From Clostridiaceae bacterium Marseille-Q4149 (GTDB lineage: Bacteria > Bacillota > Clostridia > Oscillospirales > Oscillospiraceae), in assembly GCA_018228685.1 (NCBI GenBank), contig CP073691.1, forward strand, positions 1,798,001-1,862,000: a stretch of 64,000 nucleotides of DNA, read 5' to 3'. Positions 25,497-33,728 of the stretch are shown piece by piece. Under the pieces are notes generated by a model. It was not told the origin of the DNA, made no database searches, and was given only the letters and a program-made list of their open reading frames with translations. Each line of letters opens with the position of its first letter. Position 1 is the stretch's first letter. The position numbers and the translations under genes were made by a program.

Positions 25497-26021
25497 ATGA
25501 AATCAAGCAGACGATCGTTTCTCCTAAATCCGCTGTCTATGCTTTTGGCCGGACTGCTTCTCGGCATTGCAGCAAGACTGTTTGATATTTATTTCCAAAA
25601 TCTCGGAGAGATCTTTTCCCAGATGGCCATATGGATTCTTTTGGGAACAGGGTTTGCGATTTACAGTCCCACAAAGAAAGCGGCCATGGGAAATATATTT
25701 CCCTTCTGCATGGGGATGCTGGCGGCCTATTATGTGACGGCAGCCATCACCCACGGGGTTTACAGCCGGACCTTTATCATCGGCTGGACGTTGTTCGCCC
25801 TGCCCTCCCCTGTCATAGCCTATTTTGCATGGATGGCAAAGGAACCCGGTGCTTTCTCAAAAATCATCGCCGCAGGAATCGCAGCTGTGTCGGTCATCAG
25901 CAGCGTCCTGCTTTTTGACCATTTGCGCCTTTACGATTTTGTCATTGACGGGGTGCTGATTTACATTCTGTTCTTCAAAAAAATCAAGCGATCACAGAAA
26001 AGAAAGGATTGGAACGAATGA
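25497..26021 (+). CDS. Polytopic membrane protein of unknown function
   Basis: 174 residues with about six hydrophobic helices and a very basic C-terminal tail (FFKKIKRSQKRKDW). It follows the TetR gene closely and is likely regulated by it. I do not recognise a transporter signature. The next (broken) gene starts on its stop codon (ATGA), so it once belonged to a longer operon. Confidence 0.7.
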   Translation: MKSSRRSFLLNPLSMLLAGLLLGIAARLFDIYFQNLGEIFSQMAIWILLGTGFAIYSPTKKAAMGNIFPFCMGMLAAYYVTAAITHGVYSRTFIIGWTLFALPSPVIAYFAWMAKEPGAFSKIIAAGIAAVSVISSVLLFDHLRLYDFVIDGVLIYILFFKKIKRSQKRKDWNE

Positions 26022-26107
26022 AACCGGAGGAATTATATCCATACATAGAGAAAAACCAGCCGAATATCTGCCAGATCAGCGTCCTGCAAAACGGGCAGGA
26101 GCCTTGA
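26018..26107 (+). pseudogene. N-terminal stub of a serine hydrolase (beta-lactamase-like)
   Basis: 29 codons from the overlapping ATG: MKPEELYPYIEKNQPNICQI and then SVLQNGQE before a stop. This resembles the first residues of class C beta-lactamase-like serine hydrolases, which continue into the SxxK catalytic motif; here nothing of that remains. About 70 bases of non-coding sequence follow before the next gene. The match is short, so the family is tentative. Confidence 0.45.
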
Positions 26108-26177
26108 GGTGAGGCGTGGAACGGATCGAGAATGTGCTGCGGCCGGCACTGCGGCAAAACGAAAGGGTTGAGATGAT

Positions 26178-26924
26178 ATGAACTATATCCGAATCACGGA
26201 AGAAAACATCGACAAGGAGCACATCTGCTGCGCCATGTCCGGCAAACAGAGCCTTGTGAAAAAAGAGTGGCTGAAACGGCGCTTTCCCGAGGGGCTTGTC
26301 TTTTACCGCAGTGAGGAGCGGGGCAAGTGCTTTATCGAGTACATTCCGGCAGAAAACGCCTGGGTGCCCATTGAAGCGGCGGGGTATCTCTATATCAACT
26401 GCCTGTGGGTCTCCGGCTCCATGAAGGGGCACGGCTACTCCACAGATTTGCTGGACGAGTGCATCCGGGATGCCAAAGCGCAGGGAAAAAAGGGCCTGTG
26501 CATCATGTGCGCCGAGGGACGCAAGCGGGAGTTCCTTGCAGACCCGCAGTTTCTTGCGCATAAGGGCTTTCTGCTGGCGGACACTTCGGATTGCGGCATT
26601 ACGCTTATGTATCTGCCGCTTGCAGAGGACGCCGAACCGCCGGAATTCAAGGCCTGCGCCAGGCATCCGCAGGCTAACGGGAATGGCTTTGTAATTTACT
26701 ATACCGATCAGTGTCCCTACACCCACTACTGGGTCCCGAGAGTGGAGCAGGCGGCCAAGGAGCACGGTATTCCCCTGAAAACCATTCACATCACCACAAA
26801 GGAAGCAGCGCAGAATGTACCGGCTCCGGTGACCACCTACGCCCTGTTCCGGGATGGAAAATTTGTGACCCAGGGCATCCAGTCGGATAAAAAGCTTCTG
26901 GCGCTGGCGGGCGTGAAGGAGTGA
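26178..26924 (+). CDS. GNAT-type N-acetyltransferase with C-terminal YoaP-like domain
   Basis: 248 residues. The N-terminal half has GNAT features (AGYLYINCLWVSGSMKGHGY as the acetyl-CoA-binding strand and loop, then LLDECIRDAKAQGKKGLCIM). The C-terminal half, from about residue 170, starts FVIYYTDQCPYTHYWVP, a thioredoxin-like beta-alpha segment with a lone Cys, as in YoaP-like domains. The acceptor is unknown. It is coupled to the next gene by a GTGA overlap, which suggests the two act together. Confidence 0.75.
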   Translation: MNYIRITEENIDKEHICCAMSGKQSLVKKEWLKRRFPEGLVFYRSEERGKCFIEYIPAENAWVPIEAAGYLYINCLWVSGSMKGHGYSTDLLDECIRDAKAQGKKGLCIMCAEGRKREFLADPQFLAHKGFLLADTSDCGITLMYLPLAEDAEPPEFKACARHPQANGNGFVIYYTDQCPYTHYWVPRVEQAAKEHGIPLKTIHITTKEAAQNVPAPVTTYALFRDGKFVTQGIQSDKKLLALAGVKE

Positions 26925-27490
26925 GATTGACAGTGGAAATCAGACCTTTGGAAAAAGAATCAATGCCTGATACAATGACGGTAAATGACGCGGAATACCG
27001 CGTCGTCAAGCTCCTGGGGAAAGGAAAAGGCGGCTACTCCTATCTTGTGACGGACGGAACAGCGCAATATGTTCTGAAGCAGATCCACCACGAGCCCTGC
27101 GCCTACTACATCTTCGGGGACAAGCTGCGCTCCGAGCTGCGGGACTATGAAACGCTGCGGAAGCTGGGCATCCCCATGCCCCGGCTTCTGGCGGCGGACA
27201 TCCCGCAGGAGCGCATTCTGAAGGAATACATCGCCGGGCAGACGGTGGCGGAGCTGCTCAAAGAGGGACGGATGAACCCCGGCTGGCTCAGACAGGTGCA
27301 GGCCATGTGCGGCCGCCTGTACCCGGCGGGGCTGAACATCGACTACTATCCCACCAACTTTGTCCCCTGCGGCGGAACGCTTTACTACATCGACTACGAG
27401 TGCAATGCCTATATGCAGGAGTGGGACTTTGCCCATTGGGGCGCCCGGTATTGGACGATACAGGCACCGGAAAAGCCGGATGAGGCATGA
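26921..27490 (+). CDS. Small protein kinase-like / phosphotransferase-fold protein
   Basis: 189 residues with a compact kinase fold: the glycine-rich loop LLGKGKGGYSYLVTD, the ATP-binding lysine in YVLKQIHHE, a catalytic-loop-like LNIDYYPTNFV, and YYIDYECNAY at the metal-binding position. This resembles BUD32/RIO-type minimal kinases and small-molecule kinases. GTG start overlaps the previous stop, preceded by GAAGGAG. The substrate is unknown; an internal ATG at 26963 is possible but less well placed. Confidence 0.65.
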   Translation: MRLTVEIRPLEKESMPDTMTVNDAEYRVVKLLGKGKGGYSYLVTDGTAQYVLKQIHHEPCAYYIFGDKLRSELRDYETLRKLGIPMPRLLAADIPQERILKEYIAGQTVAELLKEGRMNPGWLRQVQAMCGRLYPAGLNIDYYPTNFVPCGGTLYYIDYECNAYMQEWDFAHWGARYWTIQAPEKPDEA

Positions 27491-27586
27491 ATCATCCTGT
27501 GTATAAAGGACAGCTGGCAGGCCAGTGTTCCCGGCAGGGACGAAATGCCAAACCGCCCTTTCCGCGAACATAGAGCAGGATTTCTT

Positions 27587-28042
27587 TCATTCACCCGCAC
27601 TTTCTTCGTCACGGCGCTTGATTTCAGCAGAGCGGTCGAAGTCGATCTGCAGGATGTCATCCATGGGGATCCTCACACCGCTGCGCATGATTACCAGCCG
27701 CTGGTACTCGTCAATTTTTCCGATCTTACCCGTCTCAGTCAGATACGCGCCCCCGTCCTTCCGCTGGTCCGGCTTGAAGTAGGTGACGGAGGCCTCCGGT
27801 TCTTCGTCTATAGCTTTCATAAGGAGCTGGAACTTCATATCCAGCGCCGTCAGGGCCTCCTCATCCAGCTCAATCCTCTCATCCGTCAGACGCCCGGTTT
27901 CTCTGATGGCGGAGTCATATCCGGTCAGCGCGGCGAAAGGAGCAAACTGTGCCGCACGGTCAGACATCGGCATCTGCGGGCGCGTCTTGGAGACGTGGTG
28001 CGGGAGATTCATAATGGAATCGTATTTACTGTTCGTGTGCAT
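27587..28042 (-). CDS. YolD-like protein
   Basis: 151 residues with the YolD-family signature MSDRAAQFAPFAALTGYDSA and a C-terminal beta-rich part (VTYFKPDQRKDGGAYLTE, GKIGKIDEYQRLV). YolD-like proteins are usually encoded directly after Y-family polymerases of the UvrX/ImuB type and are thought to act with them in damage tolerance. Here an HExxH protein gene sits between the polymerase and YolD. ATG at 28042 follows GGGAAAGGG; a TTG at 28048 is the alternative. Confidence 0.88.
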   Translation of the reverse strand: MHTNSKYDSIMNLPHHVSKTRPQMPMSDRAAQFAPFAALTGYDSAIRETGRLTDERIELDEEALTALDMKFQLLMKAIDEEPEASVTYFKPDQRKDGGAYLTETGKIGKIDEYQRLVIMRSGVRIPMDDILQIDFDRSAEIKRRDEESAGE

Positions 28043-28057
28043 TTGCAATCCCTTTCC

Positions 28058-28079
28058 CAGACAAACTGGAATTTGTCTG
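28058..28079 (-). promoter_or_regulatory. Dyad upstream of the yolD-like gene
   Basis: Perfect inverted repeat CAGACAAA-N6-TTTGTCTG without a T-run, so operator-like rather than a terminator. It lies just before the yolD ribosome site. Confidence 0.5.
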
Positions 28080-28100
28080 ATTAACTTCCGGTTTTTCGGT

Positions 28101-28994
28101 TCATTGCTGTTTCAAAAAGTGTTCGATATAAACGGAGAGATCGTCGGGGAATTTATGATTCATAATCTCTTTAGTCAGTGATCTGACAACCGTTTCCTCA
28201 AAAGCATTGAGTACTCCGGAATCGCTTCCTGCCAAATAGTACGATTGATCCAGTTGGTCGTTGACCTGCCGATGCTTTAGAATCATATCCTTCTGTTCCG
28301 CCACAGTCGGATGTACCACATGATGCAGGAATTCATGGATAACGGAATCTGTCCGGAATGCCCCGGAGGAGAAAACAAAGCCGTCTTCCGTCAGATGGTA
28401 GTCCGATGCATAAACGCATTTAACAGGATTGAGGCAGATCCGGATCTCCCGTACCGGGGAATGATACCGGCTGGTACAGATTTCTAGACATTCCTGAATC
28501 AAGTGCATCTCTTCCCGGTAAATCTTTTCCTGTCCAGCGATCCATTCTCCCTCCCATTCCAGGTATCCTGCAAAAGAGTTGTCTGATAGAACCGCAACAA
28601 TCGCCCGGGGAAAACCTTCCAGCCAGCACCAAAGGGATTCGCCACGTTCGCTTTCCGAGATGTTTCCCGCAGTCAGGATCTTCCGGCGTAGCGTTTCAAA
28701 ATCCTGAAAGCCGGTATTGTTGTCGTTGAGAAAAAAAGACGCCGATTCCATCATGAACGCACGTGGCCAGTAAGGATATATGTCGCAGGTGTCCTGCTTG
28801 GCTCCGGAAAAGAAAGTATCCTGATGTTTCCGGTTCCTATACTTCATAATATGCCGGATGTGTTCAGCAGAACGTTCCGGGATATAAAAGTCATACCCAG
28901 CCTGTAGTAACCCGTAATAGATTGCTGATATCTTTGGAAACTGGACGATCATATCAGTTTCCCATAGTTGAGTCAATTCAAATTCACTTTCCAT
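28101..28994 (-). CDS. Putative zinc metallopeptidase (HExxH) within a translesion polymerase module
   Basis: 297 residues. An HExxH motif occurs in VIHEFLHHVVHP (His220, Glu221, His224), preceded by a strand and followed about 42 residues later by Glu residues in NAFEETVVRSL that could be the third zinc ligand, as in gluzincins. The N-terminal 200 residues match nothing I know. AT-richer than its neighbours, and it interrupts the usual polymerase-YolD order. No signal peptide, so cytoplasmic. Peptidase activity is a prediction from the motif only. Confidence 0.55.
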   Translation of the reverse strand: MESEFELTQLWETDMIVQFPKISAIYYGLLQAGYDFYIPERSAEHIRHIMKYRNRKHQDTFFSGAKQDTCDIYPYWPRAFMMESASFFLNDNNTGFQDFETLRRKILTAGNISESERGESLWCWLEGFPRAIVAVLSDNSFAGYLEWEGEWIAGQEKIYREEMHLIQECLEICTSRYHSPVREIRICLNPVKCVYASDYHLTEDGFVFSSGAFRTDSVIHEFLHHVVHPTVAEQKDMILKHRQVNDQLDQSYYLAGSDSGVLNAFEETVVRSLTKEIMNHKFPDDLSVYIEHFLKQQ

Positions 28995-29021
28995 AAAACA
29001 AATTCCAATTTATTCCATTCT

Positions 29022-30530
29022 CTACGCCTTATGCCCGCCGATCTGCCCATTGCGGTCCTTGGCCGTTGCGCCCTCCTGCAAATTCATTCCCTTGAGGATG
29101 GCGTTCTTTCCGTACTTCTTCTTGATGGCAAGTGCCGCCTTCTGAATTTTTCGTTCCCGTTCCAGCGCAGCATCCTCCGCCTTCTGCTTTTCCTCCTGGG
29201 CGGCGTAGTCCGTAAAAAGGTCCAGCTGGACAACCCCGTCGTTCTTCTTCGGTGCATCCGCTTCCGGCAGGACATGATTTGCAACGACATACATGCGCCG
29301 CACCAGGAGATTTTTGTCCACGATCCGGTCAAACAGCTCTGACACGGCGCACATTATTTTCTTCGTAGATGATGTGTGACTGTCAAGGTTAATAGAGCCG
29401 TGGGCCTGCTTCGGGATCCGGCGGCCATAGCGGTCGGTTTCCACCGGGCCGTGATACCTGGCCCGCCGCGCCGGATCGGTCAGGTTCTCAACATCATAGC
29501 CCACGGTCAGCACCATCTGATCGGTGACAAGCCCCTTATCCACCAAATCCAGCACCAGCAGGTCCGTCATCTCCCGGACGACCAGCTTTGCCTTGTCCGC
29601 CTCATAGGGGCAGTGCAGGACCTGACCGGAGCTGAGACTGTTGGAGCTGGGGCGGTACGCCTTGATGGCCGCAATGGTGGTGGGCTCCCAGCCCCACGCA
29701 TGGTCGATGAGCAGTTCCGCGTTCTTGCCGAAGAGCTTATAAAGCAGGTCCTCATTCCGCTCCGAGCAGAGGGCAACATCGCCCATGGTGAACATCCCGT
29801 TCTCCTCCAGCTTCTTTGCGATGCCCCGGCCCACCCGCCAGAAATCGGTGAGAGGCCGGTGTGACCACAGCTCACGGCGAAACTTCATCTCGTCCAGCTC
29901 TGCGATGCGGACGCCGTTTTTATCGGCGGGAATGTGCTTCGCTACAATGTCCATTGCTACCTTGCAAAGAAAGAGGTTTGTCCCGATTCCGGCAGTTGCC
30001 GTGATGCCGGTGGATTCCAGCACGTCGAGAATGATCTTCATGGCAAGCTCCCGGGCCGTCAGCCGGTAGGTGCTGAGATAGTCGGTGACGTCCATGAACA
30101 CCTCGTCGATGGAGTAGACCACCATGTCCTCCGGCGCGATGTACTTGAGGTAAATCTGATAAATGCGGGTGCTGTACTCCATGTAGTACGCCATTCTCGG
30201 CGGCGCGATGAGGAAGTCCACGGCAAGGGCCGGGTCAGCCTGCAACCGGGAGAAAAAGTGGGATGAACCCTCCAACTTTCGCCCCGGGGCCTTCTGCTGC
30301 CGCCGGGCGTTCACCTCCCGGACCCGCTGGTTCACCTCGAAAAGCCGGCTGCGCCCGGAGATGCCGTAGCTTTTGAGGGAGGGCGTCACCGCCAGACAGA
30401 TGGTTTTCTCCGTCCGGCTCTCATCCGCGACAACCAGGTTGGTGTCCAGCGGATCCAACCCCCGCTCCCGGCACTCCACGGAGGCATAGAAGGATTTCAG
30501 GTCAATGGCAATATAGGTGCGTTGTTTCAA
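29022..30530 (-). CDS. Y-family translesion DNA polymerase (UvrX/UmuC-like)
   Basis: 502 residues. The palm carries catalytic acids in YIAIDLKSFYASVECRE and VVYSIDEVFMDVTDYL. Helix-hairpin-helix and little-finger regions follow, then a basic, Gln/Lys-rich tail. It belongs to the group of polymerases carried on plasmids and integrative elements in Firmicutes together with YolD. The start is a TTG at 30530, fixed by GGAGG 8 bases upstream. I see no clear LexA (GAAC-N4-GTTC) site before it. It would copy past DNA lesions at the cost of errors. Confidence 0.92.
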   Translation of the reverse strand: MKQRTYIAIDLKSFYASVECRERGLDPLDTNLVVADESRTEKTICLAVTPSLKSYGISGRSRLFEVNQRVREVNARRQQKAPGRKLEGSSHFFSRLQADPALAVDFLIAPPRMAYYMEYSTRIYQIYLKYIAPEDMVVYSIDEVFMDVTDYLSTYRLTARELAMKIILDVLESTGITATAGIGTNLFLCKVAMDIVAKHIPADKNGVRIAELDEMKFRRELWSHRPLTDFWRVGRGIAKKLEENGMFTMGDVALCSERNEDLLYKLFGKNAELLIDHAWGWEPTTIAAIKAYRPSSNSLSSGQVLHCPYEADKAKLVVREMTDLLVLDLVDKGLVTDQMVLTVGYDVENLTDPARRARYHGPVETDRYGRRIPKQAHGSINLDSHTSSTKKIMCAVSELFDRIVDKNLLVRRMYVVANHVLPEADAPKKNDGVVQLDLFTDYAAQEEKQKAEDAALERERKIQKAALAIKKKYGKNAILKGMNLQEGATAKDRNGQIGGHKA

Positions 30531-30673
30531 CTTCTGTGCCTCCCTTCAAGCAAAATTTACAGATATCCCGCCTCAAGGTCTTGACTTAAAGTCGGGTTCA
30601 GGTATTATCATGAGTATAGCAAAAACCAAAGCGCCGCGCAAGAGCGCGGGCCGGAATAATGGGGGTAAAGAAA

Positions 30674-31069
30674 ATGTCTGTGAAACAAACCGCTCCTTCG
30701 GGCGACAGCGCCATGGCCCGGCATGCCGCGTCCATGGTCTTCCCCATCGGTGCGCCCAACGACGGCTTTGCGCAGTATTTTACGGGCAGGAGCTTTCTTG
30801 CGCCCGTTTCCACGGAACAGGTCGGTATTTTCAATGTGACCTTTGAGCCGGGCTGCCGCAACAACTGGCACATCCATCACGCCAAAAGCGGCGGCGGCCA
30901 GATCCTGATCTGCGTGGCCGGACGCGGCTTCTATCAGGAGTGGGGCCGGGCCGCCGTGGAGCTGCTGCCGGGGGACACAGTTTTTTGCGGCGGCGTGTAC
31001 GTCGCAAAAAACACTTCTCAGTCTGCAAGCCTTTTGGAACAAAAAAATCAGGTCCGTTTCCGGACCTGA
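30674..31069 (+). pseudogene. Cupin-domain protein truncated by a repeat sequence
   Basis: The first ~100 residues are a cupin: NVTFEPGCRNNWHIHHAKSG supplies the metal-binding His pair and Glu/Gln region, and GGGQILICVAGRGFYQEWG is the next strand, then LLPGDTV. At that point (about 30979) the frame enters a repeat sequence and ends in unrelated residues, so the second cupin motif with its last His is lost. RBS GGGGGTAAAG before ATG 30674. A promoter-like TTGACT...TATTAT lies at 30590-30617. Intact relatives often act on small aromatic or carbonyl substrates. Confidence 0.7.
30981..31040. repeat. Short copy of a hairpin repeat at the right edge of the island
   Basis: Contains a TTTTTTGCGGCG/CGTCGCAAAAAA stem with GCGTGTACGTCGC (30993-31005) and ends in CTTTTGGAAC. 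Both motifs recur in the same order in the insertion at 47926-48147. Confidence 0.65.
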
Positions 31070-31077
31070 TTTTTTTG
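31041..31077 (-). terminator. Terminator of infC-rpmI-rplT
   Basis: 15-bp stem (31041-31055 with 31062-31077) ending in T-runs on both strands. It lies just past the rplT stop and can also stop transcription leaving the island. Confidence 0.88.
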
Positions 31078-31098
31078 TCGTATGTTCCGCGTATCCGT

Positions 31099-31449
31099 TT
31101 ACGCCTTCTTGGCGATGTCGCACAGGGCGGTGAAGGCCACGGCGTCGTTGATGGCCATCTCGGAGAGCATCTTGCGGTTGATCTGGATACCGGCCACCTT
31201 CAGACCGTGCATAAAGGTGGAGTAGTTCATGCCGTTGAGCTTGCAGGCGGCGGAGATGCGGGTGATCCACAGCTGGCGGAAATCCCGCTTCTTCAGCCGA
31301 CGGCCCACATAGGCGTAGGTCAGGGACTTCATGACCTGCTCGTTGGCCATCTTGAAGTGCTTGGACTTGGCGCCCCAGTAGCCCTTGGCCAGCTTCAGAG
31401 TCTTATTTCTTCTTTTACGCGCCATCATAGCGCCTTTAACACGTGCCAT
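31099..31449 (-). CDS. rplT: Ribosomal protein bL20
   Basis: 116 residues, full length. Basic N-terminal tail [17 protein letters not shown] and the conserved [20 protein letters not shown]. It binds 23S rRNA early in 50S assembly and in many Firmicutes represses its own operon by binding the leader mRNA. Last gene of infC-rpmI-rplT. Confidence 0.97.
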   Translation of the reverse strand: MARVKGAMMARKRRNKTLKLAKGYWGAKSKHFKMANEQVMKSLTYAYVGRRLKKRDFRQLWITRISAACKLNGMNYSTFMHGLKVAGIQINRKMLSEMAINDAVAFTALCDIAKKA

Positions 31450-31486
31450 TTCTTAATTGCCTCCTATTTCTAACGATATCCGTCTC

Positions 31487-31684
31487 TTATTTGTAGGGGA
31501 TCATCTTGCGGATGGTGGCCTCATTGGTGCAGTCGGCATAGGTGCCGCTGCGCAGGCGACGACCGCGCTTGGTGTCCTTCTTGGTGAGGATGTGGCTCTT
31601 GAAAGCGTGCGCTCTCTTGACCTTGCCGGACTTCGTCAGATTGAAGCGCTTCTTGGCGCCGCTGTGGGTCTTCAGTTTAGGCAT
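31487..31684 (-). CDS. rpmI: Ribosomal protein bL35
   Basis: 65 residues, full length: [20 protein letters not shown] and [14 protein letters not shown]. Between infC and rplT in the standard order; 37 bases before rplT. Confidence 0.97.
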   Translation of the reverse strand: MPKLKTHSGAKKRFNLTKSGKVKRAHAFKSHILTKKDTKRGRRLRSGTYADCTNEATIRKMIPYK

Positions 31685-31735
31685 AATATTACTCCTTCCA
31701 TCTATTCTCCCGCCGGGGCGGGAAGAACTCGTGTG

Positions 31736-32263
31736 TTATTTTCCGGCCTTCTGGGCCTTGGGGGACAGGAACATGGACATGAGCCGGCCCTCCATCTTGG
31801 CGGACTTATCCATGGTGGCCACGTCGGCGCAAAGCTCCGCGAACTTCTTCAGCAGATCCCGGCCGATATCCGTATGCGCCATCTCGCGGCCGCGGAAGCG
31901 GACGGAGACCTTCACCCGGTTGCCGTCAGCCAGGAACTTCTGCGCATTTTTCAGCTTGGTGTTGAAGTCGCCGACATCGATGCCCGGAGACATGCGAATT
32001 TCCTTGATCTCCACCACGTGCTGGTTCTTTCTGGCTTCCTTCTCCTTCTTGCTGCGCTCGAACTTGAACTTGCCATAGTTCATGAGCTTGCACACAGGCG
32101 GCGTCGCCTGGGGGGAAATCTTCACCAGGTCCAGTCCCTTTTCCTCGGCGATGTGCAGGCCCTCCGCAGAGGACACAATGCCCAGCTGCTCGCCGTCTTC
32201 GCCGATGAGGCGGATCTCCTTATCCCGGATCTCTTCATTGAGTTCATGCTCTACCTTGCTAAT
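31736..32263 (-). CDS. infC: Translation initiation factor IF-3 (AUU start)
   Basis: 175 residues if started at the ATT codon at 32261-32263, which lies 9 bases after GGAGGT. Near-universal use of AUU for infC, together with the alignment SKVEHELNEEIRDKEIRLIG, makes this the true start; the open frame continues upstream through the leader to 32494 but that part is not conserved. N domain LDLVKISPQATPPVCKLMNY, linker rich in Lys/Glu, C domain VKVSVRFRGREMAH. The rare start codon permits autoregulation by IF-3 itself. Confidence 0.93.
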   Translation of the reverse strand: MSKVEHELNEEIRDKEIRLIGEDGEQLGIVSSAEGLHIAEEKGLDLVKISPQATPPVCKLMNYGKFKFERSKKEKEARKNQHVVEIKEIRMSPGIDVGDFNTKLKNAQKFLADGNRVKVSVRFRGREMAHTDIGRDLLKKFAELCADVATMDKSAKMEGRLMSMFLSPKAQKAGK

Positions 32264-32285
32264 AACCGTCGCACCTCCATTCGAT

Positions 32286-32320
32286 AAATAAAAAACGCGA
32301 ATGCATCCCTTGCATCCGCG
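32286..32320 (-). terminator. Attenuator terminator in the infC leader
   Basis: On the minus strand CGCGGATGCA pairs with TGCATTCGCG (32311-32320 and 32296-32305) and is followed by a TTTTTTATTT run (32286-32295), before the infC ribosome site. An upstream segment TGCATCCGC (32395-32403) can pair with the left arm and prevent the hairpin. Confidence 0.8.
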
Positions 32321-32428
32321 CAGCGGCACGGCCCCCATAACGGAAGCCCTGACGAAAATCGCTGTTGACCTCTTTGCCTGGGGCGGGAGGTGAGGCGGAT
32401 GCATCCAGCCTTCTTTGTTTTCCAGGAT

Positions 32429-32457
32429 AGTATACCAGACCCTCCCTCCCCTGTCAA
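32429..32457 (-). promoter_or_regulatory. Promoter of infC-rpmI-rplT
   Basis: Minus strand: TTGACA (32452-32457), 17 bp, TATACT (32429-32434). The leader is about 160 nt long. Confidence 0.88.
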
Positions 32458-32544
32458 GCAGTTTTTCCTGAAAATATCGTTGAAATTTGCCCACCTACCG
32501 TGGTAACATAGGGAGAGAAAATTGCGGAAAGGAGGGTCCGCCCT

Positions 32545-33108
32545 ATGTCCCATCCCATGCTGCCGCTTTTGGAGCGGACGCCGGTGATCCCGGCGGTGAA
32601 GGAGCCGGAGACCTTGGACCTGGCCCTGGCCCACGACGGAGCGGCGGTGTTCCTGCTGTGCGGCGACATTCTGAATATCGCGGGTCTGGTGGACCGGGTC
32701 CACCGGGCCGGGAAGCGGGCGGTGGTCCATGGGGACCTGGTGGCGGGGCTGGCCCCCAAGGAGATCGCCGTGGACTATCTGCGCTCCTGCGGAGCCGACG
32801 GGATCATCTCCACCCGGCCCCATATCATCCGCCGGGGCCGGGAGCTGGGCATGCTGACGGTGCTGCGGGTGTTCGCCATCGACTCCAAGGCCGTCAGCAA
32901 CCTGGGGAAGGAGACCGGCATGGGGATGCCGGACCTGATCGAGGTGCTGCCCGGTACCATTTACAGGGTCATCGCCCGGCTGTCCCGGGAGCTGCCGGTG
33001 CCCCTGATCGCCGGGGGCCTGCTGGCGGACAAGGCCGATGTCACCGCGGCGCTGAGCGCCGGGGCCCTGTGCGTCTCCGCCAGCGACCCGCAGCTGTGGG
33101 ACCTGTGA
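32545..33108 (+). CDS. GlpP-family glycerol-3-phosphate responsive antiterminator
   Basis: 187 residues of the GlpP fold (a TIM-barrel-like RNA-binding antiterminator). Landmarks: PVIPAVKEPETLDLAL at the N terminus, VFLLCGDILNI, KRAVVHGDLVAGL, GIISTRPHIIRRGRELG, LIEVLPGTIYRVI, PLIAGGLLADKADV. GlpP binds glp leader mRNA when glycerol-3-phosphate is present. No glp gene lies in the window, so the target is elsewhere. GGAGGG precedes the ATG; the next gene overlaps its stop. Confidence 0.88.
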   Translation: MSHPMLPLLERTPVIPAVKEPETLDLALAHDGAAVFLLCGDILNIAGLVDRVHRAGKRAVVHGDLVAGLAPKEIAVDYLRSCGADGIISTRPHIIRRGRELGMLTVLRVFAIDSKAVSNLGKETGMGMPDLIEVLPGTIYRVIARLSRELPVPLIAGGLLADKADVTAALSAGALCVSASDPQLWDL

Positions 33109-33728
33109 CGGCGACCTTTCTGGGGCTGGAGGCGGCCCTGTACGCGGCGTTCATGACCCTGGACCTTACCGGCGGCAGCGGCGACCCGGTGAAATACGCC
33201 TCCATCGCCGTGTGTCTGGCGTTTTCCGTGCTGTTCGCCCGGCGGGGCGGCAGCCGCCTGATGGCCGCCGCCATGGCCCTGACCCTGGGGGCCGACACCT
33301 TTCTTCTGCTGCTGAACGACTGGTACGGCGCGGGGGTGGCCCTGTTCTGCGGGGTCCAGGGGCTGTACCTGGTCCGTATCCTCCGCCGGTGCGGCCGGTC
33401 CCTGTGGGGGCTGCGGCTGTTCCTGGTGGGTGCGGCCTGGGCGGGGCTTTGGGCCCTGGGCCTGCTGTCGCCGCTGAACCTGCTGGCAGCGGTGTATTTC
33501 GCCAATTTCCTGGTGAACGCCTGTCAGGCGCTTTCCCTTTCCATGCCGCTGTTTGCCTGGGGACTGTGTCTGTTCCTGCTGTGCGACGTGTGCGTGGGCG
33601 TTCATAACCAGCCGGAGCTGTTTCCCGAGTGGCTTGCCGCCTTTGCCCAGGTGGGTATGTGGCTGTTTTACCTGCCGGGTCAGGTGCTGCTGGTGCTGTC
33701 CGGCCGGAAAAAGGAGGATATTTCATGA
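33105..33728 (+). CDS. Polytopic membrane protein, possibly YhhN-like
   Basis: 207 residues starting at a GTG that overlaps the GlpP stop (GTGA). Seven or so hydrophobic helices; the third region LGADTFLLLLNDWYGAGVAL, with its buried Asp, recalls the YhhN/lysoplasmalogenase pattern, but the similarity is weak. The frame is open much further upstream, which is an effect of high GC. ATGA overlap with the next membrane protein gene. Confidence 0.65.
   Translation: MTATFLGLEAALYAAFMTLDLTGGSGDPVKYASIAVCLAFSVLFARRGGSRLMAAAMALTLGADTFLLLLNDWYGAGVALFCGVQGLYLVRILRRCGRSLWGLRLFLVGAAWAGLWALGLLSPLNLLAAVYFANFLVNACQALSLSMPLFAWGLCLFLLCDVCVGVHNQPELFPEWLAAFAQVGMWLFYLPGQVLLVLSGRKKEDIS

Larger units (their letters stand above)
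24500..30980. mobile_element. Accessory genomic island between tRNA-Ala and the infC operon
   Basis: Lower GC and a different style of gene content from both flanks: regulator, resistance- or modification-type enzymes, a Y-family polymerase module, plus broken genes at 26018 and at the right edge (cupin). The left edge follows the tRNA-Ala terminator; the right edge is a repeat sequence at 30981-31040. I see no integrase, and I did not find a copy of the tRNA 3' end at the far side, so the insertion mechanism is unknown. Probably a remnant of one or more transfer events. Confidence 0.5.

Noticed and set aside
30531..30673. LexA operator upstream of the Y-family polymerase
   Set aside because: No GAAC-N4-GTTC type site is present; only a TCAAG-GT-CTTGA dyad, which does not fit known SOS boxes of Firmicutes.
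32487..33104. Upstream extension of the YhhN-like membrane protein frame across the GlpP gene
   Set aside because: The extension is Gly/Pro/Arg-rich shadow sequence of glpP; the GTGA junction at 33105 gives a sensible start.
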